NCBI GenBank assembly: GCA_045601445.1
Contig: JAZRZQ010000169.1
Span: 1-27,678 of the forward strand
Length of the DNA stretch: 27,678 nucleotides
Reading direction: 5' to 3'
Origin: RGIG5579 sp045601445
Lineage (GTDB): Bacteria > Bacillota > Clostridia > Oscillospirales > SIG627
In this document: positions 7,170-15,253 of the stretch, in pieces
Numbering within the stretch: the first letter of the stretch is position 1
Layout of the letters: the number at the start of each line of letters is the position of its first letter
Notes under the pieces: generated by a model
Told to the model about the DNA's origin: nothing
The model's database searches: none
What the model saw: only the letters and a program-made list of their open reading frames with translations
Made by a program: the position numbers and the translations under genes

Positions 7170-8234
7170 ATGGCAGATAAGATTTTGATGAAGGGCAATG
7201 AGGCGATCGCAGAAGCGGCCATCATTGCAGGATGCCGCCATTATTTCGGTTATCCGATTACGCCCCAAACGGAAGTTGCGGCTTATATGGCAAAGAAAAT
7301 GCCTAAGATCGGCGGCGTATTTCTTCAGGCAGAAAGTGAGATCGCCGCAATCAATATGGTGTACGGCGTTTCGAGTACCGGCAAACGAGTTATGACTTCT
7401 TCCTCGAGCCCCGGAATCTCCTTAAAGGGCGAGGGACTTTCCTATTTGGCCGGTGCGGATCTTCCCGCGCTCGTTGTTAACGTTCAGCGTGGCGGTCCCG
7501 GTCTCGGCGGTATTCAGCCCAGCCAGTCTGACTATTTTCAGGCAACCCGCGGTGCGGCACACGGCGATTTTCATATGATCGTTCTTGCCCCCTCTTCCGT
7601 TCAGGAAATGGCGGAATTGACTGTTAAGGGATTTGAACTTGCCGATACCTACCGTATGACCGCGATGATCCTCGCCGACGGTACGATGGGTCAAATGATG
7701 GAGCCTGTATCTCTTGATTTTGATGTGAAGCCCGCTCCCGAAAAGCCGTGGGCTACCAATGGAACGAAAAATCAAAGAAAGCATAACATCGTAAACTCTC
7801 TGTTCCTGGCTCCCGAGCAGCTTGAGGCTGAAAACTTTGCCCGTTATGAGCGCTATGCTCAGATCGAGGAAAAGGAAGCGATGTATGAAGAGTATATGAT
7901 GGAGGATGCCGAAATTTGCGTTGCGGCGTTCGGTATTGCGGCTCGTGTTTCCAAGAACGCGATCAATGAGGCCAGAAAACGCGGCATTAAGGTCGGTTTG
8001 ATCCGTCCCATTACGCTTTGGCCTTTCCCGAAGGTTCCGTTTAAGAAGGCGGCCGAAAAGGTGAAATCCATCATTTCTGTCGAGCTTTCGATGGGGCAGA
8101 TGATTGAAGACGTTAAGCTTGCAAGCGAATGCAAGGTACCTGTCACGCTTTGTAATCGTGTCGGCGGTATGATTCCGACTCCCGAGCAGGTTCTGGATGC
8201 GATTGTGAAAGCAAATGACGCGGAGGTGAAATAA
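7170..8234 (+). CDS. vorB: 2-oxoacid:ferredoxin oxidoreductase, alpha subunit (VorB-like)
   Basis: Predicted 354 residues from ATG 7170, preceded by AGGTGA. A GTG at 7161 overlapping the vorD stop is the alternative start. The N-terminus has GNEAIAEAAI and FGYPITPQTE, typical of the pyrimidine-binding alpha subunit of four-subunit 2-oxoacid oxidoreductases. GGPGLGGIQPSQSDYFQATRG follows near residue 110. A transketolase-C-like domain at the end has GLIRPITLWPFP. With the other subunits it interconverts a 2-oxoacid plus CoA with acyl-CoA, CO2 and reduced ferredoxin. Families annotated as VorB and KorA overlap here. IlvE and the T-box favour branched-chain oxoacids. Confidence 0.88.
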   Translation: MADKILMKGNEAIAEAAIIAGCRHYFGYPITPQTEVAAYMAKKMPKIGGVFLQAESEIAAINMVYGVSSTGKRVMTSSSSPGISLKGEGLSYLAGADLPALVVNVQRGGPGLGGIQPSQSDYFQATRGAAHGDFHMIVLAPSSVQEMAELTVKGFELADTYRMTAMILADGTMGQMMEPVSLDFDVKPAPEKPWATNGTKNQRKHNIVNSLFLAPEQLEAENFARYERYAQIEEKEAMYEEYMMEDAEICVAAFGIAARVSKNAINEARKRGIKVGLIRPITLWPFPKVPFKKAAEKVKSIISVELSMGQMIEDVKLASECKVPVTLCNRVGGMIPTPEQVLDAIVKANDAEVK

Positions 8235-8990
8235 ATGGTTGTATTTGATAAACCGAAGTCCTTGGCGGATGTTCCGCTGCATTATTGTCCCGGCTGTACG
8301 CACGGTATTGTTCATCGTCTCGTAGCCGAGGTGTTGGACGAGCTTGGTATCGAGGGAAAAACCATCGGTGTTGCTCCTGTCGGTTGCTCGGTCATGGCAT
8401 ACGATTATTTTAACTGCGATATGATCGAAGCCGCTCATGGCAGAGCTCCTGCCGTTGCAACCGGTGTTAAGCGCTCTGATCCTGATAATCACATCGTTTT
8501 CACCTATCAGGGCGACGGTGACCTCGCTTCGATCGGTATGGCTGAAACCGTACATTCTGCCGCAAGAAACGAAAACATCACCATCATCTTTATTAATAAC
8601 GCCATTTACGGTATGACCGGTGGTCAGATGGCCCCGACCTCGCTCCCCGGTCAGATCACGCAAACCTCTCCTTATGGCAGAGATACCAATGCGTGCGGCT
8701 TCCCGATCCGCGTTTGCGAAATGCTCTCTCAGCTTGACGGACCCGAATATCTCGAGCGTGTCACTGTCAACAGCGTCAAAAACATCCGCAACGCGAAAAA
8801 GGCCATTAAAAAGGCTTTCCAGAATCAAATTGATAAAAAGGGTTTTTCTCTCGTCGAGGTGCTTTCTTCTTGTCCTACCAACTGGGGTATGACTCCTCAA
8901 AAGGCTCTGGAGTGGATCGACGAGAAAATGATTCCGTATTATCCCTTGGGCGTTTATAAGGATCGCTCTGCAAAGGAGGAACAAAAATGA
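8235..8990 (+). CDS. vorA: 2-oxoacid:ferredoxin oxidoreductase, beta subunit (TPP-binding)
   Basis: Predicted 251 residues. It carries the thiamine-diphosphate site, seen as the GDGDLASIG segment near residue 93 and INNAIYGMTGGQ near 118. An N-terminal HYCPGCTHG motif is usual in the beta subunit of VOR and KOR enzymes. The start directly follows the vorB stop, with GGAGGTGA upstream inside vorB. Its own stop overlaps the next start in ATGA. The missing fourth cluster cysteines are normal, because the delta subunit carries the [4Fe-4S] centres in this architecture. Confidence 0.9.
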   Translation: MVVFDKPKSLADVPLHYCPGCTHGIVHRLVAEVLDELGIEGKTIGVAPVGCSVMAYDYFNCDMIEAAHGRAPAVATGVKRSDPDNHIVFTYQGDGDLASIGMAETVHSAARNENITIIFINNAIYGMTGGQMAPTSLPGQITQTSPYGRDTNACGFPIRVCEMLSQLDGPEYLERVTVNSVKNIRNAKKAIKKAFQNQIDKKGFSLVEVLSSCPTNWGMTPQKALEWIDEKMIPYYPLGVYKDRSAKEEQK

Positions 8991-9520
8991 GCTCGAAACA
9001 GTTTTTGCTTTCCGGCTTTGGTGGACAGGGAATCCTTTTTGCCGGAAAAATGCTTGCCTACAAGGGCTTGATCGACGATAAGCAGGTTAGCTGGCTCCCT
9101 TCCTACGGCCCTGAGATGCGTGGCGGTACGGCGAGTTGCAGCGTTATCATCAGCGATGAGGCTGTCGGTTCTCCTATTGTATCGAATCCCGATATTTTGG
9201 TTGCGCTCAATCTTCCTTCGCTTGATCGCTTTGAGGACAGCGTCGTTCCCGGTGGTATGATCTTTATGGATTCTTCTCTGATCGAGAGAGAGGTAAAGCG
9301 CAGTGACGTTACCGTTTATCCCGTTCCGGCAACTCGACTTGCCGGTGAGAACGGTTTTCCGACACTTGCCAATATGATCGTACTCGGAAAAATTTTGAAG
9401 GTTCTTGGCCAAATCGACGATCCTTCTTTGAAGACGACTCTTCAAAAGGTCATTTCCGCCAAGCACGCAGATATGATCGACGTGAATTTGAAAGCAATGG
9501 AGCTTGGCGCTAATTGCTGA
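8987..9520 (+). CDS. vorC: 2-oxoacid:ferredoxin oxidoreductase, gamma subunit
   Basis: Predicted 177 residues, the usual size. The N-terminal segment LSGFGGQGILFAGKML and the later YGPEMRGGTASCSV identify the gamma domain, which in the fused enzymes binds near CoA and TPP. AAAGGAGG precedes the ATG, and the start overlaps the vorA stop by four bases. It is the last gene of the T-box operon. A hairpin follows 17 bases later. Confidence 0.9.
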   Translation: MSSKQFLLSGFGGQGILFAGKMLAYKGLIDDKQVSWLPSYGPEMRGGTASCSVIISDEAVGSPIVSNPDILVALNLPSLDRFEDSVVPGGMIFMDSSLIEREVKRSDVTVYPVPATRLAGENGFPTLANMIVLGKILKVLGQIDDPSLKTTLQKVISAKHADMIDVNLKAMELGANC

Positions 9521-9536
9521 TCGTTTTCCGCTGATT

Positions 9537-9572
9537 CATTCGCCCCTGAAGCTTTGACTTTGGGGGCGAATG
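9537..9572 (+). terminator. Hairpin after the vor operon, probable terminator
   Basis: CATTCGCCCC (9537-9546) pairs with GGGGCGAATG (9563-9572). CTTTG follows; the T-tract is short, so termination may be incomplete. It separates vorC from the histidine operon promoter. Confidence 0.6.
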
Positions 9573-9607
9573 CTTTGTAATGAAATCACAAAAAGTTTTT
9601 TCTCCCA

Positions 9608-9641
9608 AGCACTTGACTTTAACGCTTTAAAGTGCTAATAT
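9608..9641 (+). promoter_or_regulatory. Histidine operon promoter with palindromic operator in the spacer
   Basis: TTGACT at 9613-9618 and TAATAT at 9636-9641 are 17 bases apart. A perfect palindrome, ACTTTAA (9616-9622) with TTAAAGT (9627-9633) around CGCT, fills the spacer and overlaps the -35. A second, offset pair, AGCACTT (9608-9614) with AAGTGCT (9630-9636), encloses it. The placement suggests a repressor site. The first gene downstream encodes a TrpR-like protein, so autoregulation of the whole operon is the natural inference. Confidence 0.8.
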
Positions 9642-9671
9642 AATAAAACAACACCACTTTGGGAGGCAAAT

Positions 9672-9959
9672 ATGGCTAATTGGCATAACGAATCGACGGA
9701 TCGTCTGATGGACGTTCTTGCGAAACTCTCCACGAGGGAAGAGATGTATCTGTTTTTTGAAGACCTTTGCACAATCAAGGAATTGATGGATATGTCACAG
9801 CGCTTCGAGGTTGCTCTGCTTTTAAAAAACGGGACCAACTATCAGGAGATTAATCGCAAAACCGGCGTCAGCACCGCGACGATCAGTCGAGTCAATAAAT
9901 GTCTGTCGTACGGAAGCGGCGGTTATCAGGCTGCGATCGACTTAATAAAAGAGGATTGA
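9672..9959 (+). CDS. yerC: TrpR-like YerC/YecD family transcriptional regulator
   Basis: Predicted 95 residues, all helical in character. It matches the YerC/YecD branch of the TrpR superfamily: an N-terminal helical part with SQRFEVALLL (42-51), then a helix-turn-helix at about 57-80 (YQEINRKTGVSTATISRVNKCL). GGGAGG ends six bases before the ATG. hisZ follows after four bases, so the regulator is cotranscribed with the pathway genes. Histidine repression is the likely role. From memory, comparative-genomic work calls such proteins HisR in Gram-positives; I have not checked this here. Confidence 0.88.
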   Translation: MANWHNESTDRLMDVLAKLSTREEMYLFFEDLCTIKELMDMSQRFEVALLLKNGTNYQEINRKTGVSTATISRVNKCLSYGSGGYQAAIDLIKED

Positions 9960-9963
9960 ATCA

Positions 9964-11073
9964 ATGCAAAAGGAAATGTTTCAAAACGGCGAAGATGCCA
10001 TTTTCAGACTTCGCAATCTGTATGAGTCCTATGGCTACTCGCAGTTTAAAATGCTGAAGTTTGAAGAGTATGATCTCTACGTTAAGAATAAAGATTTCTT
10101 GATTTCCGATGAAATTATTACCTTCACGGATACCAATGGCAAGCTGATGGCATTGAAGCCGGACGTAACGCTCTCAATCATTAAAAACTTTAAGCCCGAT
10201 CTCCTCGGTGTGCAAAAGGTTTATTATAATGAGAACGTTTATCGCGTTTCCGGCGAAACGAAATCCTTTAAAGAGATTATGCAGCTTGGAATTGAGTGCA
10301 TGGGACAGGTGGATGAATATTGCCTGTTTGAGGTTTTGTTGCTTGCAGCAAAGAGTCTAAAGGCTCTCTCGCGCGATGCCGTGCTTGATCTCTCACATTT
10401 TGGACTTGTGACGGATCTGATCGATTCTTTAGGCGTTGATTCGACCGTCAAACAGCAGCTTCTGGAACTTCTCGGTGAAAAGAATGCCCACGCGATCCGT
10501 GCCCTCTGCAAAAGGGAAGGGGTCTCCGACGAAAAAGCGTCTCTTCTCGATCTCTTGGTTTCGACTTACGGCGAGCCGAGCGCGGTTTTTCCCGTTTTAA
10601 AGAAACGCTTTGTAACAAGTGATGCGATGGAAAAGATCTCGCAGCTTGAGCGCCTTTGCTTGCGTCTTTCCGAAGCGGGCTACGCAGATATTCTTCGAGT
10701 CGATTTCAGCGAGGTCTGTAATGCTAACTTTTATAACGGAATCGTTTTCCGCGGCTTCTTGAAGGGGATTTCAACTTGGATTCTTTCCGGCGGACAATAT
10801 GACCGTTTAATGCAGAAGATGAACCGAAGCGCCGCAGCAGTTGGCTTCGGCGTTTATCTGGACCTGCTGGAGGAGCTGCAAGGCGAGAAGGCCGAATTTG
10901 ACGTTGACGTTCTTTTGCTTTATGATTCAGCCGATCGAATTGAAGACGTATACCGCGCTTTTTCCGAGCTTTCTCAAACGCATCAAAGCGTCTTGGTTCA
11001 AAACAAAATTCCGGATAAATTACGCTATCAGAGATTATATCGCGTGACCGAGCAAGGAGCAAAAATCGTATGA
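9964..11073 (+). CDS. hisZ: ATP phosphoribosyltransferase regulatory subunit
   Basis: Predicted 369 residues resembling the catalytic core of histidyl-tRNA synthetase. It has the motif-2-like region VYRVSGETKSFKEIMQLGIECMG near residues 90-115 and GGQYDRLM near 280, but it lacks a full anticodon-binding domain. HisZ is an essential partner of short-form HisG and makes it sensitive to histidine feedback. The short HisG encoded next agrees with this. The start lies four bases after yerC, and its stop overlaps the hisG start (ATGA). Confidence 0.9.
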   Translation: MQKEMFQNGEDAIFRLRNLYESYGYSQFKMLKFEEYDLYVKNKDFLISDEIITFTDTNGKLMALKPDVTLSIIKNFKPDLLGVQKVYYNENVYRVSGETKSFKEIMQLGIECMGQVDEYCLFEVLLLAAKSLKALSRDAVLDLSHFGLVTDLIDSLGVDSTVKQQLLELLGEKNAHAIRALCKREGVSDEKASLLDLLVSTYGEPSAVFPVLKKRFVTSDAMEKISQLERLCLRLSEAGYADILRVDFSEVCNANFYNGIVFRGFLKGISTWILSGGQYDRLMQKMNRSAAAVGFGVYLDLLEELQGEKAEFDVDVLLLYDSADRIEDVYRAFSELSQTHQSVLVQNKIPDKLRYQRLYRVTEQGAKIV

Positions 11074-11711
11074 AAGAAATGCTGAACATTGCGCTTCCGA
11101 AGGGCAGACTTGGTGAACGTGTATATAAAATGTTTGAACAAGCCGGCTTTGAATGTCCGGAAGTGATGGAAGATACCCGTAAGCTTATTTTTGAAAACGA
11201 AGCACTGTCCGTTCGCTATTTTTGGGTGAAACCGAGTGACGTTTCAATTTACGTGGAGCGTGGAGCGGCAGATCTCGGCGTTGCCGGAAAAGATATTTTG
11301 CTTGAGTATCGTCCCGACGTTTACGAATTGCTTGATTTGAATACCGGTATTTGCAAAATGGCGGTTGCAGCTCCCGTCGGATTTCGGGATGATCCTTCGA
11401 AAACACTGAAGGTTGCTACGAAGTTTTCCAATATTGCCAAGAGCTTCTATTCCCAGTGCGGAAGAGAAATTGACATCATACATCTTAACGGTTCTATTGA
11501 GATCGCACCGATCCTCGGTCTTTCCGACGTGATTGTCGATATTGTCGAATCTGGCAAAACGCTTAAGGAAAATAATCTTGAGGTTGTAGAAGACATCATT
11601 CCGATCAGCGCTCGTTTGATCGCAAATAAGTCAAGCTTTAAATTTAAGAATAAGCCCATTGAAAAAATTCTTGACAGCCTTTCGAAACAACTGAACGGAG
11701 GTGCGGTATGA
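11070..11711 (+). CDS. hisG: ATP phosphoribosyltransferase, short-form catalytic subunit
   Basis: Predicted 213 residues, the short form that lacks the C-terminal regulatory domain. It catalyses the first step of histidine synthesis, joining ATP and PRPP. The start MLNIALPKGRLGE, the ERGAADLGVAGKDIL segment (about 60-74) and the phosphate-binding LGLSDVIVDIVESGKTLKEN region (about 148-167) are characteristic. It overlaps hisZ and hisD by four bases each. AAGGAG precedes the start inside hisZ. Confidence 0.96.
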   Translation: MKEMLNIALPKGRLGERVYKMFEQAGFECPEVMEDTRKLIFENEALSVRYFWVKPSDVSIYVERGAADLGVAGKDILLEYRPDVYELLDLNTGICKMAVAAPVGFRDDPSKTLKVATKFSNIAKSFYSQCGREIDIIHLNGSIEIAPILGLSDVIVDIVESGKTLKENNLEVVEDIIPISARLIANKSSFKFKNKPIEKILDSLSKQLNGGAV

Positions 11712-12988
11712 TACGTTTAATGGAATACGGGCAGGTTGACAATTCCGAAGTTTTTTCCAGAGTCACACCGAAAATTGACGTTGAGGCAATCGTGTCGGAG
11801 ATCATCGCCGATGTGCGTGCAAACGGAGACAAGGCCTTGATTGGCTATGCCAAAAAATTCGATCAAGCAACGCTGACGGCGCTTGAGGTGACAAAGGAAG
11901 AAATAGAGCGCGCAGTGGATGAAGTGGAAGCCGAGTTTCTTTCGGTCTTGACGTTGGCAGCGTCCAATATTCGCAAATTCCATGAAAAGCAGGTTCGTTC
12001 CGGCTTTATTCTCAATGAAGAAAACGGGATCGTAATGGGACAGAAGATCCTACCCGTTGATCGGGCCGGTATCTACGTTCCGGGGGGCACGGCATCATAT
12101 CCATCCAGTGTCTTGATGAACGCCATACCTGCCAAGATTGCAGGCTGTCGTGAGGTGATTATGGTCACTCCGCCGAATCCGGACGGTAAGATTCCTTCCG
12201 CGATTCTTGCCGCTGCTTCGGTTGCGGGTGTTGACCGCATCTTCAAGATCGGCGGTGCGGGTGCGATTGCAGCATTGGCATACGGCACGCAGTCCGTCCC
12301 CAAGGTCGACAAGATCGTTGGACCGGGCAACGCCTTCGTAGCAGAAGCGAAAAAGCAGGTTTTCGGTGCGGTTTCGATCGATATGATCGCAGGCCCGAGC
12401 GAGATCTTGATCGTTGCCGATGGGGATAACGACCCGTCTCACATTGCAGCGGATCTCTTATCGCAGGCTGAACACGATAAAATGGCCAGCGCAGTCCTAA
12501 TCACAGATTCCTTGGAGCTTGCGACTGCTGTTTCCGAGGAAATTGAAGTTCAGCTTGAAGCACTCGAGCGAAAGGACATTGCAAGGTGCTCCATTGATGA
12601 AAACGGAAAAATCATCGTTACGAAGGATCTTTCCGTTGCCATTGAGCTTTCCAATCAGTTAGCACCCGAGCATCTCGAGCTTTGCGTTGCCGATCCGTTT
12701 GCGCTTCTTGGTGAAGTGCGTCACGCCGGTTCGGTCTTTTTGGGCAGGTTCTGCCCCGAAGCACTTGGGGATTATCTGGCAGGCCCGAACCACACGCTTC
12801 CTACGGGCGGAACGGCAAAATTTTCAAGCCCGCTTTCCGTTGACGATTTTGTCAAAAAAACACAGTACACGTATTTTTCAAAGGATGCACTCGCCCGCGT
12901 TTCCGATCAGGTCGCACTTTTTGCAAAAAAAGAGGGCCTGACTGCTCACGCAAACAGTGCGACGATCCGATTTGGTGAAAAACAATGA
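11708..12988 (+). CDS. hisD: Histidinol dehydrogenase
   Basis: Predicted 426 residues, normal length. It oxidises histidinol to histidine in two NAD-dependent steps with a bound zinc. Conserved segments include PGGTASYPSSVLM (about 122-134), GPGNAFVAEAKKQVFG (about 202), DMIAGPSEIL (about 222), LLSQAEHDKMA (about 252-262) and EHLELC near 321. The last two carry zinc-ligand and catalytic histidine positions. AGGTG precedes the start, which overlaps the hisG stop. Confidence 0.97.
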   Translation: MIRLMEYGQVDNSEVFSRVTPKIDVEAIVSEIIADVRANGDKALIGYAKKFDQATLTALEVTKEEIERAVDEVEAEFLSVLTLAASNIRKFHEKQVRSGFILNEENGIVMGQKILPVDRAGIYVPGGTASYPSSVLMNAIPAKIAGCREVIMVTPPNPDGKIPSAILAAASVAGVDRIFKIGGAGAIAALAYGTQSVPKVDKIVGPGNAFVAEAKKQVFGAVSIDMIAGPSEILIVADGDNDPSHIAADLLSQAEHDKMASAVLITDSLELATAVSEEIEVQLEALERKDIARCSIDENGKIIVTKDLSVAIELSNQLAPEHLELCVADPFALLGEVRHAGSVFLGRFCPEALGDYLAGPNHTLPTGGTAKFSSPLSVDDFVKKTQYTYFSKDALARVSDQVALFAKKEGLTAHANSATIRFGEKQ

Positions 12989-14049
12989 GTCGATTCTTTT
13001 CTTCCCGCTTTTCATCCCTGGTTCCTTATACTCCCGGTGAACAACCTAAGGAGCGACAGTATATCAAGCTGAATACCAACGAATCTCCCTTTCCGCCATC
13101 GCATCTTGCGATCGAAAAGGCTTCCGATGCCGCAAAGCGTTTAATGCTGTATCCTGATCCGGATTGCAGAGATTTGACACAGGCACTTGCAAGGCTGCTG
13201 TCTGTTACCCCTGAACGCTTGATCTGGACGAACGGTTCGGATGATGTCTTGAACTTTGCGTTTATGGCTTTTTGCGACAAGGAGCATCCGGCCGTATTTC
13301 CCGACATCACCTACGGATTTTATTCCGTGTTTGCCCAAGCCAATCAAATTCCATATCGTACCGTTCCGCTTCGTGAGGATTTTAGCATTGATCTTGAGCC
13401 TTATTTCGGCACGGATGAGACCGTCTTTCTTGCCAATCCCAATGCTCCCACAGGTCTTGCGCTGACAATCGATCAGGTGGAGGCTTTGGTTGCATCCAAT
13501 CCGAATCGCGTTGTCGTTATCGATGAGGCGTACGTTGATTTCGGAGCGGAAAGCTGTATCCCTCTCACGCTTCGCTATGACAATCTTTTGGTCACGCAAA
13601 CCTTTTCAAAGTCCCGCTCAATGGCCGGCGCAAGGCTCGGATTCGGCGTCGGAGACCCTACGCTGATTTCCGATTTGAATACCCTACGCTATTCCACCAA
13701 TCCTTACTGCATCAACTCGATGACGATGGCGGCAGGGCTCGGAACGCTCGCAGATGATGAATATTTTCGCCGTAATTGCTGCCTGATCGCCGAGAATCGT
13801 GAAATGACAAAGACAGCTCTTTTTGAGCTTGGCTTTGAAATGACCGATTCCGTTGCTAATTTTCTGTTTGTCAAGCATCCGAAAATTCACGGTGAACGAC
13901 TCTATCTTGCCTTGAAAGAGCGCGGCATTCTTGTCAGGCATTTTTCAAAGCCCCGCATTTCGGATTATATTCGCATTACGGTAGGCAGTCGCGAGCAAAT
14001 GCTTGCATTGATTTTCCAACTGAAAACAATTCTGGAGGAGATGGAATGA
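12985..14049 (+). CDS. hisC: Histidinol-phosphate aminotransferase
   Basis: Predicted 354 residues, a fold-type I PLP enzyme that transfers an amino group from glutamate to imidazole acetol phosphate. It shows KLNTNESPFPPS near the start, NPNAPTG (about 150), VVIDEAYVDF (about 172), and the PLP lysine Lys209 in TFSKSRSMAGARLG. It overlaps hisD and hisB by four bases, which supports this assignment over a general aromatic aminotransferase. Confidence 0.96.
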   Translation: MSRFFSSRFSSLVPYTPGEQPKERQYIKLNTNESPFPPSHLAIEKASDAAKRLMLYPDPDCRDLTQALARLLSVTPERLIWTNGSDDVLNFAFMAFCDKEHPAVFPDITYGFYSVFAQANQIPYRTVPLREDFSIDLEPYFGTDETVFLANPNAPTGLALTIDQVEALVASNPNRVVVIDEAYVDFGAESCIPLTLRYDNLLVTQTFSKSRSMAGARLGFGVGDPTLISDLNTLRYSTNPYCINSMTMAAGLGTLADDEYFRRNCCLIAENREMTKTALFELGFEMTDSVANFLFVKHPKIHGERLYLALKERGILVRHFSKPRISDYIRITVGSREQMLALIFQLKTILEEME

Positions 14050-14633
14050 GAGAAGTAAATATTTCCCGCAATACCAATGAAACGAAGATAACGCTTTCTC
14101 TTTGTCTTGACGGGTCCGGTAAGGCAGACGTACATACCGGCTGTGGCTTTTTAGATCACATGCTCAATCTTTTTGCGTCACACGGAAAATTTGACCTTTC
14201 CGTAAACTGTGAGGGTGACCTGTTTGTAGATGATCATCACACGGTGGAGGACGTTGGGATTGTTCTCGGAGCTGCCTTTAACAAAGCACTTGGAGACAAG
14301 AGGGGCATTGTTCGTTACGGCTCGATGATCTTGCCGATGGATGAGGCGCTTGTCTTATCCGCAGTCGATCTGTCCGGCCGCTGCAATCTTTCCTATTCCT
14401 GTGAGCTGCCTTCTCAAAAGATCGGCACTTTTGATGTCGAGCTGTTAGAGGAGTTTTGGCTTGCCTTTGTCCGAAACTGTCCGATGTCTCTCCACATTCG
14501 CAAACTTGACGGCAAAAATTCGCATCACATTGCAGAGGGCTCGTTCAAATCGGTTGCTCGCTCGCTTCGTGCGGCGGTTTCGATCGACCCGTCGTTTGCG
14601 GACGAGATCCCTTCGACGAAAGGAGTTCTTTGA
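14046..14633 (+). CDS. hisB: Imidazoleglycerol-phosphate dehydratase
   Basis: Predicted 195 residues, the monofunctional dehydratase without the phosphatase domain found in enteric HisB. Metal-binding histidine motifs are seen at GCGFLDHML, DDHHTVEDVG and NSHHIAEGSFK. It removes water from imidazole-glycerol phosphate. The start overlaps the hisC stop, with GGAGATGG upstream. Because the phosphatase domain is absent, another gene must supply histidinol-phosphate phosphatase. Confidence 0.97.
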   Translation: MREVNISRNTNETKITLSLCLDGSGKADVHTGCGFLDHMLNLFASHGKFDLSVNCEGDLFVDDHHTVEDVGIVLGAAFNKALGDKRGIVRYGSMILPMDEALVLSAVDLSGRCNLSYSCELPSQKIGTFDVELLEEFWLAFVRNCPMSLHIRKLDGKNSHHIAEGSFKSVARSLRAAVSIDPSFADEIPSTKGVL

Positions 14634-15250
14634 TGCTTGCCATTGTCGATTACGGCGTCGGTAATTTGTATTCCTTGACCTCGTCACTGCGTTATCTCGG
14701 CGTTGATGCCGTTGTAACGGGCGATAGAGCTGTGCTAAATTCTGCCGACCGCATTCTCCTTCCCGGAGTCGGTGCATTTGAGGATGCCGCCAAAAAGCTG
14801 AGAAGCACGGGGCTTTTTGATTTTTTGCGTGAAATTGCTCTGGACGGAAAGCCTCTTCTCGGTGTTTGCTTGGGAATGCAGTTGTTGTTTGAACGAAGCT
14901 ATGAGTATGGTTGTCACGAAGGACTTGGTCTGATTCCCGGTGAAATTCGACCGATTTCCGACGTGATTCCCGCGGATCTGAAAATACCGCATATCGGTTG
15001 GAACGCACTTTCGTTTTCCGAACCGAGATGTCCGATCTTTGGTGGGCTCAGCGAAGGAGATTTTGTGTATTTTGTGCATTCGTATTATGCCAAAACCGAA
15101 GCTCAATTCATTACGGCTTACAGCGAATACGGCGCCGATCTGACGGCCGCAGTACAGAACAAGAATGTGTTCGGTTGCCAATTTCATCCCGAAAAAAGCG
15201 GGGAAGTCGGCCTTGAGATTTTGAGAGCCTTTTGCGCTTGGGAGGAATAA
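14633..15250 (+). CDS. hisH: Imidazole glycerol phosphate synthase, glutaminase subunit
   Basis: Predicted 205 residues from ATG 14633. This ATG shares its A with the hisB stop and has AGGAG seven bases upstream. A TTG at 14630 is a less likely start. It is a class I amidotransferase: Cys79 in GVCLGMQ, and the His and Glu in CQFHPEKS near the C-terminus. It releases ammonia from glutamine and channels it to HisF. The N-terminal IVDYGVGN is typical of HisH. Confidence 0.96.
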   Translation: MLAIVDYGVGNLYSLTSSLRYLGVDAVVTGDRAVLNSADRILLPGVGAFEDAAKKLRSTGLFDFLREIALDGKPLLGVCLGMQLLFERSYEYGCHEGLGLIPGEIRPISDVIPADLKIPHIGWNALSFSEPRCPIFGGLSEGDFVYFVHSYYAKTEAQFITAYSEYGADLTAAVQNKNVFGCQFHPEKSGEVGLEILRAFCAWEE

Positions 15251-15253
15251 GCT

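Noticed and set aside
7422..8984. 520-codon open frame on the - strand opposite vorB and vorA
   Set aside because: Vor genes on the + strand have clear motifs and ribosome binding sites. The reverse frame has no recognisable family and arises from the codon bias of the real genes.
6958..9520. 2-oxoglutarate (Kor) or pyruvate oxidoreductase identity for the four-subunit enzyme
   Set aside because: Not excluded by sequence, since KOR shares this subunit order. It is ranked below VOR because ilvE, the acyl-CoA synthetase and an amino-acid T-box are in the same operon.
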